From the NCBI RefSeq assembly GCF_002111595.1, contig NZ_LUTN01000020.1, forward strand, positions 22,211-86,210: a DNA stretch of 64,000 nucleotides, written 5' to 3'. Both the position numbers and the translations under genes were made by a program. This document shows positions 1 through 10,600 of the stretch, one piece after another. Below the pieces are notes generated by a model, which worked only from the letters and a program-made list of their open reading frames with translations, did not search any database and had not been told where the DNA came from. This DNA is from Lonsdalea britannica (GTDB lineage: Bacteria; Pseudomonadota; Gammaproteobacteria; Enterobacterales; Enterobacteriaceae). Every line of letters starts with the position of its first letter. Position 1 is the stretch's first letter.

Positions 1-1205
1 CCCACGACGCCCGGCCAACCGAACTGGTACCAGAAGAAACCGCCGGTGGTGCCTGCCAGGCTGGAGCCGAGATAGTAGAAGAACAGGTACATCGACGACG
101 CCTGACCTTTGGCGCGATGCGCGCGTTGGCCGATCCAACTGCTCGCCACCGAATGCGAGGCGAAGAAGCCCGCCGCGAACAGCATCATGCCTGCAAACAC
201 CAGCACTAGCGGTGAGAACAGCGTTAATATCAGGCCGGACAACATCAGTAAGACCGAACCAGCCAGGACCCGGCCACGGCCATATTTTGCCGTCATGGCG
301 CCCGCGCGCGGCGAGCTGTAGCTGCCGGTCAAATAGACGACAGACAGCAGAGCGACGACAGCCTGATTCATGTAATAGGGCGCGCCCAGCAGACGGTATC
401 CGATGTAGTTGAACAGGGTAACGAAGGACCCCATCAGCAGAAACCCTTCAACGAACAACAGGGGCAAACCCGCGTCACGCCAGTGCAGGCGCGCATTAAT
501 CCATAGCGTTTTCGGCTTCAGCGAACCGGCGCGAAAATGGCGCGATTCAGGCAGCATACGCCAGAAAGCCAGCGCGGCGAACAAGGCCACGATCCCCAAC
601 ACGAAAATAGCGACGCGCCAGGGAAAGAAATCCGTCAGCACCCCGGTAATCAGACGTCCGCTCATGCCGCCGATGGAGTTCCCGCTGATATACAGCCCCA
701 TGGAAAAGGCGATGACGCTGGGATGAATCTCCTCGCTCAGGTAGCTCATGGCCACGGCAGCGACCCCGCTCAGCGACAGCCCCAGCAGCGCACGCATGAT
801 CAGCACGCTTTGCCAAGTGGACATAAAGCTGCAAACCAGCGTACAGACAGCGGCTAGCAGTAAAGACACCACCATGACGTTCTTGCGTCCGACGCTGTCG
901 GAGATGGGACCGGTAAAGAGCAGTCCGACGGCCAAAGTGACGGTTGATACGGACAGCGAAAGGCTACTGGTCGCGGGCGAGATGCCGAAATCTTGAGAAA
1001 GTATGGGGAGGATAGGCTGAACGCAGTACAACAGGGCGAAGGTGGCGAGACCGGCGGAGAAGAGCGCCAAGGTGACCCGCATAAAGGCCGGGGTGCCGCG
1101 TTTAATATAAGGTGTTTTGTAAATCGAAGGGGTGCTTTTAGGAAGAGGGTCTGCATCATCAGTGATGGTCGAAGACATTCCTTGTGAAGACAGCGGGGTA
1201 CTCAC
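1..1205 (-). CDS. ynfM: MFS inner-membrane efflux transporter YnfM (3' end cut by window edge)
   Basis: Read on the minus strand this is one open frame from a GTG at 1205 to the window edge. It encodes a major facilitator carrier very close to E. coli YnfM, with RGTPxFMRVTLALFSAGLATF before TM1 and conserved stretches such as SGNSIGGMSGRLI and GSFVTLFNYIGYR. About the last 20 residues are missing because the gene runs off the window. The GTG start is chosen because AAGGA lies 6 bases upstream; the ATG at 1178 has no spacer after its AAGGA. It is divergent from ynfL, 111 bases away, the same arrangement as in E. coli, so control by YnfL is an inference from context. The substrate is unknown; family members export small molecules or drugs. 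Confidence 0.9.
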   Translation of the reverse strand, partial: MSTPLSSQGMSSTITDDADPLPKSTPSIYKTPYIKRGTPAFMRVTLALFSAGLATFALLYCVQPILPILSQDFGISPATSSLSLSVSTVTLAVGLLFTGPISDSVGRKNVMVVSLLLAAVCTLVCSFMSTWQSVLIMRALLGLSLSGVAAVAMSYLSEEIHPSVIAFSMGLYISGNSIGGMSGRLITGVLTDFFPWRVAIFVLGIVALFAALAFWRMLPESRHFRAGSLKPKTLWINARLHWRDAGLPLLFVEGFLLMGSFVTLFNYIGYRLLGAPYYMNQAVVALLSVVYLTGSYSSPRAGAMTAKYGRGRVLAGSVLLMLSGLILTLFSPLVLVFAGMMLFAAGFFASHSVASSWIGQRAHRAKGQASSMYLFFYYLGSSLAGTTGGFFWYQFGWPGVV

Positions 1206-1316
1206 AATCGATCCTTATCTGGATAAGAGGGCAATAGGGTAAACGGAGCCGGGATCATAGAACTGCGAGATTCTTTTGTATAATATATTAATCATCATGA
1301 ATGATACTTTTAAAAT

Positions 1317-2255
1317 ATGAATATAGAGCTGCGTCACCTGCGTTATTTCATCGCCGTTGCGGAAGAGCTGCATTTTGGACGCGCCGCCGAAAAACTGCGT
1401 ATCTCTCAACCGCCGCTAAGTCAGCAAATTCAGATACTGGAAGAGCAGGTCGGAGCTCGGCTGCTGGACCGAAACAATCGTACGGTTCGGCTCACGCCCG
1501 CCGGGGCGCAGTTTCTTAAAGAAGCCTGGGCTATTATCAACCAGCTGAATCAGGCTGCCGATCGCGCCGCACGCATTCAGCGCGGAGAAATCGGCGAGTT
1601 AAATATCGGCTTCACCTCGTCGGCGCCGTTTGTGAAGTCCGTTTCCCGCAGCCTGTTGCAGTTTCGCCAGTCGTTCCCGGAAGTTCACATCCAGATGGTG
1701 GAGATCAATACCAAGCAGCAAATCGAACCGCTGCTGAGCGGCAAGCTGGATATCGGCGTGATGCGTAACAACCCGTTGCCCGACGCGCTGCGTCATCAGG
1801 TATTGCTGCATGAACCCCTGGTGGCCGTCGTTCATCAGGAACATCCGCTGGCGATGGCGCCGGACGGCTGCATCAGCGTTCGTCAGCTCGCGCAGGAGCC
1901 TTTCGTATTTTTTGCCCGTGAAGTGGGAACGGCGATGTATGACGAAGTGCTGACCCTGCTGAAAAACTATGGCGTAAAACCCTATATCACGCAGGAAGTG
2001 GGAGAGGCGATGACCATTGTGGGTTTGGTGTCCTCCGGACTTGGGGTGTCTCTGTTGCCCGCCTCATTCAGACGTATCAAGGTCGATGGCGTCAAATATC
2101 TCTCGCTACAGGAGGAAGACGCCATCAGCGAGATGTGGCTGGTGACGCATCAGCGTCGGCCGATCACCACGGCTGCACAGACGCTGATTTCGCTGATGTT
2201 GAACCACTCCGGCTCAAATATGTGCGGCAAATCACATAACGAATCAAATAGTTGA
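1317..2255 (+). CDS. ynfL: LysR-type transcriptional regulator YnfL
   Basis: A 312-residue LysR regulator. The N-terminal winged helix-turn-helix covers about residues 1-60 (MNIELRHLRYFIAVAEELHF, then AAEKLRISQPPLSQQIQ as the recognition helix region). A periplasmic-binding-like effector domain spans about 90-295. Length and sequence fit E. coli YnfL. It is divergent from ynfM, so the 111-base spacer should carry both promoters and the operator; AT-rich -10-like sequence is present but no operator can be assigned by eye. The effector ligand is unknown. The C-terminal tail (GSNMCGKSHNESNS) is slightly longer than the conserved domain requires. Confidence 0.9.
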   Translation: MNIELRHLRYFIAVAEELHFGRAAEKLRISQPPLSQQIQILEEQVGARLLDRNNRTVRLTPAGAQFLKEAWAIINQLNQAADRAARIQRGEIGELNIGFTSSAPFVKSVSRSLLQFRQSFPEVHIQMVEINTKQQIEPLLSGKLDIGVMRNNPLPDALRHQVLLHEPLVAVVHQEHPLAMAPDGCISVRQLAQEPFVFFAREVGTAMYDEVLTLLKNYGVKPYITQEVGEAMTIVGLVSSGLGVSLLPASFRRIKVDGVKYLSLQEEDAISEMWLVTHQRRPITTAAQTLISLMLNHSGSNMCGKSHNESNS

Positions 2256-2349
2256 CGGCTTTTATGAAAAGCGACACCATGGCCGCAGTTTTTTATTTTG
2301 CAGTGTAAAAAATAACAACATCGCATGATAAATCAGGAGTCGCTTCAGC

Positions 2350-3566
2350 GTGATTGCCAGCGGTCAGCCCGGACACATCGACCAAATTAAGCAGATGAAT
2401 GCAGGGGCCGTCTATCGCCTAATCGACAAACTCGGCCCCATTTCCCGCATCGAACTCTCTAAAAAAGCCCAACTCGCCCCTGCCAGTATCACCAAAATTG
2501 TCCGCGAACTGATGGAAGCGCATCTGGTTCATGAAACCGAATTTCCCGATGTCGGCAGCCGGGGGCGTCCCGCCGTTGGTCTGATGCTGGAAACGGAGGG
2601 GTGGCACTATCTGGCGGTTCGAATCAGTCGTCACACGATGACGCTGGCTTTGCGTGACCTCAGCAGCGCGCTGGTGACGGAGGAAATCCTGCCGTTGCCC
2701 AACCAGGATCCCACGCCGTTACTGTCCCGCATTCTGCACGAAGTGGATGCATTCTTTATTCGTCATCAACGGCAGTTAGAAAGGTTAACGGCTATTGCCA
2801 TTACCTCTCCGGGGATCGTCGATGCGATCACCGGCGTAATTCACCGTATGCCGTTCTTTGATATCCATGAAATGGCGATCGGCCCCGCCTTGTCTGAGCG
2901 CATTGGCGTGCCCGTCTATTTGCAGCATGACATTTGCGCCTGGACGATGGCGGAAGCGTTGTTTGGCGCATCGCGGGGTTACCAGAATGTGATTCAAATT
3001 GTTATCGATCACAACGTGGGCGCGGGGGTGATTACCGGCGGAAAGATCCTACATGCGGGAAGCCGTAATCTGATAGAAATCGGCCACACTCAGGTCGATC
3101 CTTATGGTAAACGCTGCTACTGCGGCAATCATGCTGTCTGGAGACGGTCGCCAGTATCGAGAGTATTTTGGAGTTGGCTCAGCAGCGGCTATCCCAATCC
3201 ATGAGTTCGATGCTGCACGGCGTACCGCTCACAGCGGAAGCCTTGTGCGACGCTGCGCTGCGGGGTGATCCGCTTGCGAATGATATTATTGTGGATGTCG
3301 GGCATAACGTGGGTCGAATCGTGGCGATTATGGTCAATCTGTTCAATCCGGATAAAATTCTGGTGGGGTCGCCGTTGAATCACGCCGCGGATATTCTCTA
3401 TCCGGCGATTATGGCGTGTATCCACCAACAGTCGCTTCCCGCATACAGTCATAATCTACAAGTGGTCGCCACCGAGTTTTACAATCAGGGCACCATGCCC
3501 GGCGCCGCCCTGGTCAAGGATGCGCTATACAACGGATCTCTGTTGGTAAAATTGTTGCAAGGCTGA
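2350..3566 (+). pseudogene. mlc: Global glucose regulator Mlc (ROK family), frameshifted as sequenced
   Basis: This encodes Mlc (DgsA), the ROK-family repressor of ptsG, manXYZ and malT that is sequestered by dephosphorylated EIICB-Glc. The N-terminal winged helix (about residues 15-75, SRIELSKKAQLAPASITKIV) and the ROK zinc site (GHTQVDPYGKRCYCGNH) are visible. After CGNH the frame breaks at about 3133: the next codon reads GC where GGC is expected. Adding one G restores GCLET and continues through ELAQQRLSQSMSSMLHG to LLVKLLQG at 3566. The corrected protein is 405 residues, against 406 in E. coli. The GTG start also matches E. coli, with AGGAG 11 bases upstream. As written the protein would end after 284 residues, just after its zinc site. 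It lies between ynfL and bioD2 as in E. coli. Confidence 0.92.
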
Positions 3567-3727
3567 TCGTAAAATCCGCATCTATTCGTTTGTTCGCCCT
3601 CCTGAAAAGCAAAATATTGAGCTAACGCAAGCTGGCTGCGCTGGCTATCGCCTAGACTTTTGACTTCGACATTAGATTTTACATTTTTATTTATTTCCCT
3701 GGTGGTTCCTTCCGGAGTGGTATCTTC

Positions 3728-4392
3728 ATGTTAAAACGTATTTTCATTACAGGCACGGATACGGCCATTGGTAAAACGGTGGTATCAAAAGCGTTATTGC
3801 AGGCGCTGGCGAAGTCTGGCAAAACAGTGGTGGGCTATAAGCTATCGGCAAAGGGTGTATCGAAACGCCGGAAGGGCTGCGTAACAAAGATGCGATGATC
3901 CTGCAGGAGGCTTCGAGCCTTTCTCTTCCGTATGATCAAATCAATCCGGTCGCGTTGCCGGAAGACGAGATTAGCGCCAGCGAGCTGACCATCAATTATT
4001 GCGCCATGACGGAAGGACTTCAGCAGATCTCCGCGATGGCGGACGCCGTGGTGGTCGAAGGCAGCGGCGGGTGGCGCACGCTGATGAATGATATGCGCAC
4101 TTACTCAGACTGGGTCATACAAGAGCAGTTGCCGGTCGTCATGGTGGTTGGTATTCAGCTGGGATGTATCAACCATGCGCTGCTGACGTCGCAGGCGATT
4201 CTCAACGACGGACTACCGCTGGTTGGATGGGTCGCCAACCGTATCAATCCCGGTCTGGCGAACTATGCCGAAGTCATCAACGCGCTGCGCAGGAAAATCC
4301 CGGCGCCGCAGCTGGGCGAGCTGCCGTATCTGCCGCGTCCGGAACAACGCGAACTGTCTTCCTACATCGATCTGTCCGCACTCGAACAGTAA
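3728..4392 (+). pseudogene. bioD2: Dethiobiotin synthetase paralogue BioD2 (YnfK), frameshifted as sequenced
   Basis: ATP-dependent dethiobiotin synthetase family, the enzyme that closes the ureido ring of dethiobiotin. The P-loop is at residues 8-16 (GTDTAIGKT). VVEGSGGWRTLMND and GWVANRINPG are diagnostic of the second enterobacterial paralogue (YnfK) found next to mlc. The frame is lost at about 3842: GGC TAT AAG is followed by CT where CCT is expected (GYKP motif). Adding one C joins it to the downstream frame KGCIETPEGLRNKDAMILQ. The corrected protein is about 221 residues, close to E. coli YnfK (231). If the deletion is real, the gene is dead after about 38 codons. A hairpin terminator follows. 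Confidence 0.9.
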
Positions 4393-4440
4393 CGTTTCGA
4401 CCGGCGTGCCAGCGCCGGTTCGCTCATCCCTCTCTCACAG

Positions 4441-4467
4441 ACCCGGCGCACGTTGCCGGGTTTTTTG
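4441..4467 (+). terminator. Rho-independent terminator after bioD2
   Basis: ACCCGGC pairs with GCCGGGT across a 7-base loop (4441-4461), followed directly by a run of T residues. It ends the mlc-bioD2 side and separates it from the glucan synthase gene. Confidence 0.8.
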
Positions 4468-4642
4468 TCCTATCGGTCGAAAGTTAAGCGTTTGTATCAG
4501 ACTTTGCTATTTTTAACACGTAGCCTGCCGTGACTTCATAAAGTGACGGTTTTCGCCATTCAGTGATTCCCATTATCAAGTGCGAACTCTTTCCTGCAGC
4601 GTCATTGGCTGCCCTTTGGCGTCCGTGCTCAGGAGTGTCTGT

Positions 4643-7600
4643 GTGAATAAAAATTTCCTTGCTTGGTTTAAGTCCGAACAACTTCCCGCTTTTCCCGCAA
4701 AAGGGGCGACGCCTAAGCCTGGCGAACACCCTTATACCACGATCAAAGCCGAATTGTTCTCGGCCGACCAAATGGAGCGCTATGGTCGAAAGCTCGCGCG
4801 GTCCCACAAGCTGACACAGGAAAATGCGCCGTATTATTTGCTAAAAAATCTGGCGGATCATGAGGCGGTATTGACCCACAGTTGTGACGTGCTCAACGCC
4901 AGCGACAAATCGGCGATTACTCCGGCAGGCGAATGGCTGCTTGATAATTTTTACCTGATCGAAGAACACATCCGCGCGTTTTTCAGCATCTGCCGAAAAA
5001 CTTCGGCAAGGGGCTGCCGCAGCTGGGCGAACCGTTTAATGGCCCGCGCATCTATGACATCGCGACCGAAGCGATCGCCCACGGCGATGGCGGTTTCGAT
5101 GCTAAAACGCTGATGCGTTACATCGCCGCTTATCAGGAAATTACGCCGCTGACGCTCAGTGAATTGTGGGCGCTGCCCGCGATGCTGCGGCTGGCTATTA
5201 TCGATAACCTAAGACGCGTGAGCGTAAAAGTAGCGACCGCCCAGCAAGAACGTAATCTCGCCGATGCCTGGGTCGACAAGTTTCTGGAAGGCGCCGAAAT
5301 CGATCCTTCCAATCTGATTATCGTGATTGCGGATATGGCGCGATCCAACCCGCCGCGTTCGAACTCGTTTGTGGCTGAAATGGTGCGCCGTCTGCGCGGC
5401 CACGGCAACATGCTGGCGCTGCCGCTGACCTGGGTTGAGCAACGGCTGGCAGAGGAAGGATTAACGACAGACGCCATGATCCATCGCTTCAATCAGCAGC
5501 AGGCGATTAATCAGCTATCGGTGAGCAACAGTATCGCCAGCCTGCGGCAGCTGAGCGAAACGAATTGGCCTGACTTTGCGGAGGCGATGAGTCTGGTTGA
5601 ACAAAGACTGTTGCAGGACCCCGCGGGCATTTACGCCGCGATGCATTTTGATACCCGAGATCACTATCGTCATACCATCGAAATTCTGTCCCGTCAGTGT
5701 CCGTACAGCGAAATCGAGGTGGCGGACGCTGTCCTGGCGATGGCGAAAGCGGCGCCAGAAGGCGGACGGAAACGCCACGTCGGTTACTATCTTGTCGATA
5801 AAGGCCGCGCCGCGCTGGAACAGCAACTTCAGGTGCATTATCCGCCGCTCACGCGGTTGCGCCATTGGTTCAATCAGGAGCCGCTTCTTTCGTGGCTGGG
5901 CAGCCTGAGCCTGTTGACCACGGCGCTGAGCGCCGACCTGTTATTACGCACCCACGAAGCCGGCATGGGATGGACGCTGTGGCTGATGGCGATCCCCGCC
6001 ATCATTGTTTTCAGCCAACTGGTGCTGGATCTGCTGGGTGACGCCACCATGCAAACGCGTACGCCAAGTCCGTTGCCGAGACTCGACTTTTCCACGGGCA
6101 TCCCGTCGGATTCACGGACGCTGGTCGTGGTGCCGTGTCTGCTGAGTAGTCGGGCAAGCGTCGATAAGCTGATCAATAGCCTGGAAGTGTGTTATCTCAG
6201 CAACGTTTCTCCCCATCTCTATTTCGCGCTCCTGACCGATTTTCCCGATTCAGCCACCCAAACTCAGCCGTGGCATGATGAATTGCTGTCCTACGCGACC
6301 CAGCATATCAAGCGATTGAATCAGCGCTATTCCAATCCGGTGGACGCGTTGTTCTTCCTGCTGCATCGCAATCCGCAGTGGAATGAAAAGCAGGGCGTTT
6401 GGATGGGCTACGAGCGCAAGCGCGGCAAGCTTCAGGCCGTGAACCGCTGGCTGCGCCAGCAGAGCAACGAATTCGATACCATCGTCGGCAATCAGAGCCA
6501 AACGCTGGACGACATCAAATATGTCATCACGCTGGATAGCGACACCGTGCTGCCGCGCGATGCCGCACACAAGATGGTGGGCGCGATGGCCCATCCGCTT
6601 AACCAGCCTGTTTTCGATGTGGATAAAGGGCGCGTAGTGGATGGATACGGCATCCTGCAGCCGCGTCTGGCAGAGGAGATCCCCCGTTACGGACAGAGTC
6701 GGTACGCGGCGTTGTCCAGCGCCATTCCGGGCAACGATCCCTATTCCTATATGGCGTCTGATATTTATCAGGATCTGTTTAGCGAAGGTTCCTTCGTCGG
6801 TAAGGGGATTTATGACGTTGACACATTTACCCGCGCTAACGAGGGGACTTGTCCGGAAAATCTGGTACTGAGTCACGATCTGCTGGAAGGATGCTATGCC
6901 CGATCCGGACTGCTGAGCGATGTGCTGCTGTACGAACAGTACCCCACCTGTTATCTGGCCGATATGGCGCGGCGTACTCGCTGGGTGCGCGGTGACTGGC
7001 AGTTGTTAAACTGGCTGGGCATTTATGTGCGGCGGGAAGACCGTCGGCGTGTCGCTAACCTGCTGAGCGGCTTGTCCCGCTGGAAACTGCTGGATAATCT
7101 CCGACGGAGTCTGTATTCACCGAGCCTGCTGGTCGTCCTGTTTTGTGCGCTGACGTGGGCGCCCAATCCGGTGAACTGGCTGACCGCCGTCGCGATGGTT
7201 CTACTGTTGCCGACCGCGCTGACGTTGATTTATCAGATCATCAGAAAAAACCGGCGGCGCACGTTTTCGCAGCATTTGCGCACTGTGCTCAACGCCGCGT
7301 TACAGCGTTTACTGCGCGTGGGAATGAACCTATCGCTATTGCCGTATGAAAGCGTCAATACGCTGCGGGCAATCGGCGTCACGTTGTGGCGTCTGGTGAT
7401 CAGCAAGCGCCACCTGCAAGATTGGGTGAGTCTGGATGCCGGTCTTGGCCAGCATCTTCTGCGCCGCGTCAACGCGCCGCAACAATACTATCTGGTGATG
7501 TGGGCTAATCCGGTCGCGGCGGTGCTACTGATGCTGCTGACGGCCTACTTCAATCCGCTGCTGCAAGTGGTTTCCGTCCCGTTGGGCGTGTTGTGGCTGT

Positions 7601-10600
7601 CAGCGCCGCGTCTGCTGTGCTGGCTAAGTCGGGAGCCGCAGCGAAAGAAACAGGGGCTAACGGAAGATCAGCGTCGGCGGCTGCGTGAGCATAGCCGTGA
7701 AATTTGGCTGTTCTTTGAAACCTTCGTCACGGCTGAAGAAAACTGGCTGCCGCCGGATAACTTTCAGGAGGAGCCGGGACCGATTGTGGCGCGTCGTACT
7801 TCGCCGACCAATATCGGCCTGTCGCTGTTGGCGAACCTAACGGCATGGGACTTCGGCTATATCAGTCAGGCCAGCGTGCTCAACCGGACATCGCTGACGC
7901 TGGATACGCTCGACAAGATGACGCACTTCCGGGGCCACCTCTTCAACTGGTACAGCACTGACACCCTGACGCCGTTGGCGCCACGCTATATCTCCAGCGT
8001 CGACAGCGGCAATCTGGCGGGGCATCTGCTGACGCTTCGTTCAGGATTGGTTGCCATGCGTACGCAGCCGGTCATGGACATGACTCAGATTCTGGCCGGG
8101 CTGGACGACACGCTGTCGCTGCTGGAACGCGTTTGGACGCGCGCGCCGGGCGCTTTGAATCAGCTCCGTAAAAAATGGGCATCCGCGCACGACGCGCCGC
8201 CATTCCGTTTCGATGCCGAGCTACAGGCGATGCAGGGGATAAGTCATACCTTGGCAGACCTGGCCGCGGCAGAAAGCCATGTGATTCGACGCTGGGCCGA
8301 GAGCCTGGATGCGCAGATTAGCGGGATAAGTCAGGAGTGGTCACAGCTATTGGGTTGGATGACGGAAGAGGATCGCGGTGTCTCGACGCTGCCGTCGCTG
8401 GTCTGGCTGGCGCAATACTCATCGTCGGTGACGACGGCACACGCTATCTCCATGTCTCCCGCCATCGAATTGGCACGTCAGCGACTGTCGATTCTGGCCG
8501 AGCTGGAACAGCGTCTGAGCGACCATGCCAACATGGATTTCCGCTTCCTCTACAACCCGGTAACGCATCTGCTCAGCGTGGGCTACAACTGCGACGCCAA
8601 CGTCATGGACAGCAGCAGTTATGATCTGCTGCCGTCAGAGGTGCGACTGACCAACTTCGTCGCTGTCTCCGCCAACCAACTGCCGACCAAAAGCTGGTAT
8701 GCGTTGGGTCGACTGTTTACGGTGATTGATAACGAACCGGCACTGATGTCGTGGAGCGGTTCGATGTTCGAATACCTGATGCCGCAGCTGGTTATGCCGG
8801 ATTATCCCGGCACGTTGCTGGAGCTGATGAGTCAGTCTGCCGTGAATCGCCAGATCGCGTGGGGAAAAATTCGCGGCGTGCCGTGGGGTATTTCCGAGTC
8901 GAGTTATTACGCCTTCGACGTCAACCGCAATTACCAATATCACGCGTTCGGCGTACCCGGTCTGGGGCTGCGGCGTGGTCTGGGCGACGATACGGTCGTC
9001 GCGCCCTATGCCACGTTACTGGCCTTGATGATTAACCCTGCCAAAGCCTGCGAGAACCTGGTGACGCTGGAGAATAACGGCGCACGCGGTGAATACGGTT
9101 TTTATGAGGCGCTGGACTACACCACGTCACGTCTGGCGCAAGGCCAGTTTTACGCCATCATTCGCTCTTATATGGCGCACCATCAGGGGATGGGGCTGCT
9201 GGCGCTGTCTCACGTGCTGCTGGATGCGCCGATGGTGGAGCGTTTCGCCAGTACCCCGATGTTCCAGTCTGCGCGTCTGCTGTTGCAGGAGCGGATGTCT
9301 GAGGTGGTAGAGCTGTACCGCCCGCGCCGCCACTTCGAGTCCCATGAAGGAGTGTTGAAACCGGCGAAATACGACATTCGGGAGTTCAAAGATGTCGACA
9401 GTCCGATACCGGAAGTCCAACTGCTGTCGAACGCCGATTACCATTTGATGCTGACGCAGGGCGGCGGCGGTTACAGCCGCTGGCGCGATTTGGCGCTGAC
9501 TCGTTGGCGTCAGGACAGTACCTGCGATAACCGGGGTTCGTTCTGCTATCTGAAGGATACGGCGACTGGCGAAGTGTGGAGCAACACCTGGCAGCCTGTG
9601 GCCGGGCAGGAAGGACAACATCGGATTGTGTTTACGGACGCAGGCGCCGAGTTCGTCCGCCTCAATGGCTCGCTGACCGTACATACCCATGTGGTGGTGT
9701 CGCCGGAAGATGATATTGAACTGCGTCGTATGACGCTGGTTCATCGCGGTCGTCAGCCCCGCAGCATTGAAATCACCTCTTACGCCGAAGTCGTTCTGGC
9801 GCCGGCGGCGAACGATCTCGCGCACCCGGCGTTCAGTAATCTGTTCGTACAGACGGAACTGTTGCCGGAACAGGATGCGATTCTTTGTCATCGCCGTCCG
9901 CGCGAGCCGGAAGAAGCCTGTCCGTGGTTATTCCATACGATGGTCGTACACGGTCATAACAGCGGGGAAACGTCTTTCGAAACCGACCGCGCCGCCTTTA
10001 TCGGCCGGGGTCGTAACGGTGCGACGCCGTTGGCGTTGGAACGGGGCGGCTCGCTCGCCAATAGCGCGGGCGGGGTGCTGGACCCTGTGATGGCGATCCG
10101 CCAGCGCATCCAGCTGGAGCCGGGCATTCCCGTCGTGGTCGATCTGGTCTATGGCATCACCGAAGCACGTGACCCGACCATCGCGCTGCTCGAAAAATAC
10201 CGTGACCGCAATATCGCGGACCGTGTCTTTGAGCTGGCGCGTTCCCACAGTCAAATTGTTCTGCGTCAGCTTAATGCCAACGAGGACGATGCCAGCCTGT
10301 TCAACCGTCTGGCGGGCGGCGTGCTGTTCCCGACGCAGGAGCTGCGGGCCGATGCGCATACCATTATGGCGAACCGTCGCGGGCAGTCGGGCCTGTGGGG
10401 GAATGCCATTTCCGGCGATTTACCCATCGTCCTACTGTCCGTCAGTAGCAACGTCAATATCGGGATGGTCGCCACGTTGGTTCGGGCACACAGCTACTGG
10501 CGTCTGAAAGGGCTGTCGGTCGATCTGGTTATCATCAACGCCGACCTCGGCGGCTATCAGCAGGATCTGCAAAACCAGATCTTGGGCCTGATTTCGGCGG

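Noticed and set aside
109..996. Several plus-strand frames in the first kilobase
   Set aside because: They are antisense shadows of ynfM, whose minus-strand frame is open throughout and highly conserved.
9127..9891. A 254-codon frame opposite the glucan synthase gene
   Set aside because: It lies fully within a strong conserved coding frame and has the composition of a high-GC antisense shadow.
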